This document shows, piece after piece, positions 16,273 through 16,470 of a stretch of DNA of 16,470 bases. Position 1 is the stretch's first letter; each line of letters starts with the position of its first letter. The notes beneath the pieces are model-generated. The model made no database searches, was not told the DNA's origin, and saw only the letters and a list, made by a program, of their open reading frames with translations. A program made the position numbers and the translations under genes. This stretch comes from Gemmatimonadota bacterium (GTDB lineage: Bacteria; Gemmatimonadota; Gemmatimonadetes; Longimicrobiales; Longimicrobiaceae): contig JAHWJJ010000032.1 of NCBI GenBank assembly GCA_019348475.1, forward strand, positions 1 to 16,470, in the 5' to 3' direction.

Positions 16273-16470
16273 TCAGCGGTCGCGCACGGCCTGGATGAGC
16301 GCTTCCATGTGGTTCAGGTACGCCTCCAGCGCGCGGCGGCCGCTGTCGGTCAGGTGAAAGTCGGTGCGCGGCGTGCGCCCCTCGAAGCTCTTGGTGCACT
16401 CCACGTACCCCGCCTCCTCCAGCTTGCGCGCGTGCACGCTCAGGTTGCCATCGGTAAGCCCCAGCATCCC
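16273..16470 (-). CDS. Winged-helix transcriptional regulator (HTH_34-like), 5' end outside window
   Basis: Only the last 65 residues are in the window. They carry the recognition helix and wing of a winged-helix domain: [20 protein letters not shown], then the wing [22 protein letters not shown], then a terminal helix. This pattern fits the small (about 100-residue) winged-helix family related to MarR and PadR, which acts as a one-domain repressor without an obvious ligand domain. The Met at 16467 is internal because the family starts some 35 residues earlier and the frame remains open to the edge. It ends 31 nt before uppS on the same strand, so the two may be cotranscribed. Its target is unknown. 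Confidence 0.8.
   Translation of the reverse strand, partial: GMLGLTDGNLSVHARKLEEAGYVECTKSFEGRTPRTDFHLTDSGRRALEAYLNHMEALIQAVRDR

Overview
This is very GC-rich DNA with strong GC-skewed third codon positions, giving long shadow ORFs on the opposite strand. It fits a soil or freshwater bacterium with a large secondary-metabolite repertoire. The NRPS style, a DUF3072 protein and the octamer-repeat intergenic DNA make me suspect Gemmatimonadota (Longimicrobium-like), but no marker in the window fixes the taxon.

Positions 1-10870 are part of a divergent nonribosomal peptide synthetase (NRPS) locus. A minus-strand megasynthase begins at 4838 and runs off the left edge (C-A-PCP-C-A...). Its one complete adenylation domain has the pocket code DALWLGGTFK, which is valine-like. 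A 468-bp intergenic region holds plausible back-to-back promoters. On the plus strand, a one-module NRPS (C-A-PCP, 5307-8621) has the pocket code DAWFLGNVVK, the classic leucine code. Five bases after it comes an unusual three-domain protein (8627-10870): an FkbM-type methyltransferase, a malonyl-type acyltransferase and a PCP-like carrier, with no ketosynthase, condensation or thioesterase domain. This protein is the most unusual object here; a possible role is preparing an O-methylated malonyl-type acyl unit for a condensation domain in trans. No thioesterase, phosphopantetheinyl transferase or exporter of the cluster lies in the window, so the product is unknown.

Positions 10871-12159 look like a recombination edge. 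An intact ABC-2-type ATPase (minus strand) is followed by a permease gene that keeps only about 42 codons before its sequence stops at about 11100. The adjoining DNA is non-coding and rich in inverted repeats and leads to the end of the NRPS operon. The cluster, or a rearrangement beside it, probably removed the transporter's membrane subunit.

Positions 12160-16470 are more ordinary chromosome: a small DUF3072 protein (plus), two convergent terminator-like hairpins, a minus-strand membrane-protein pair (a DUF4173-like polytopic protein and a three-helix protein, coupled by a GTGA overlap), an undecaprenyl diphosphate synthase (uppS) whose stop codon lies inside an 8-bp tandem repeat, and the 3' end of a winged-helix regulator gene just upstream of uppS.
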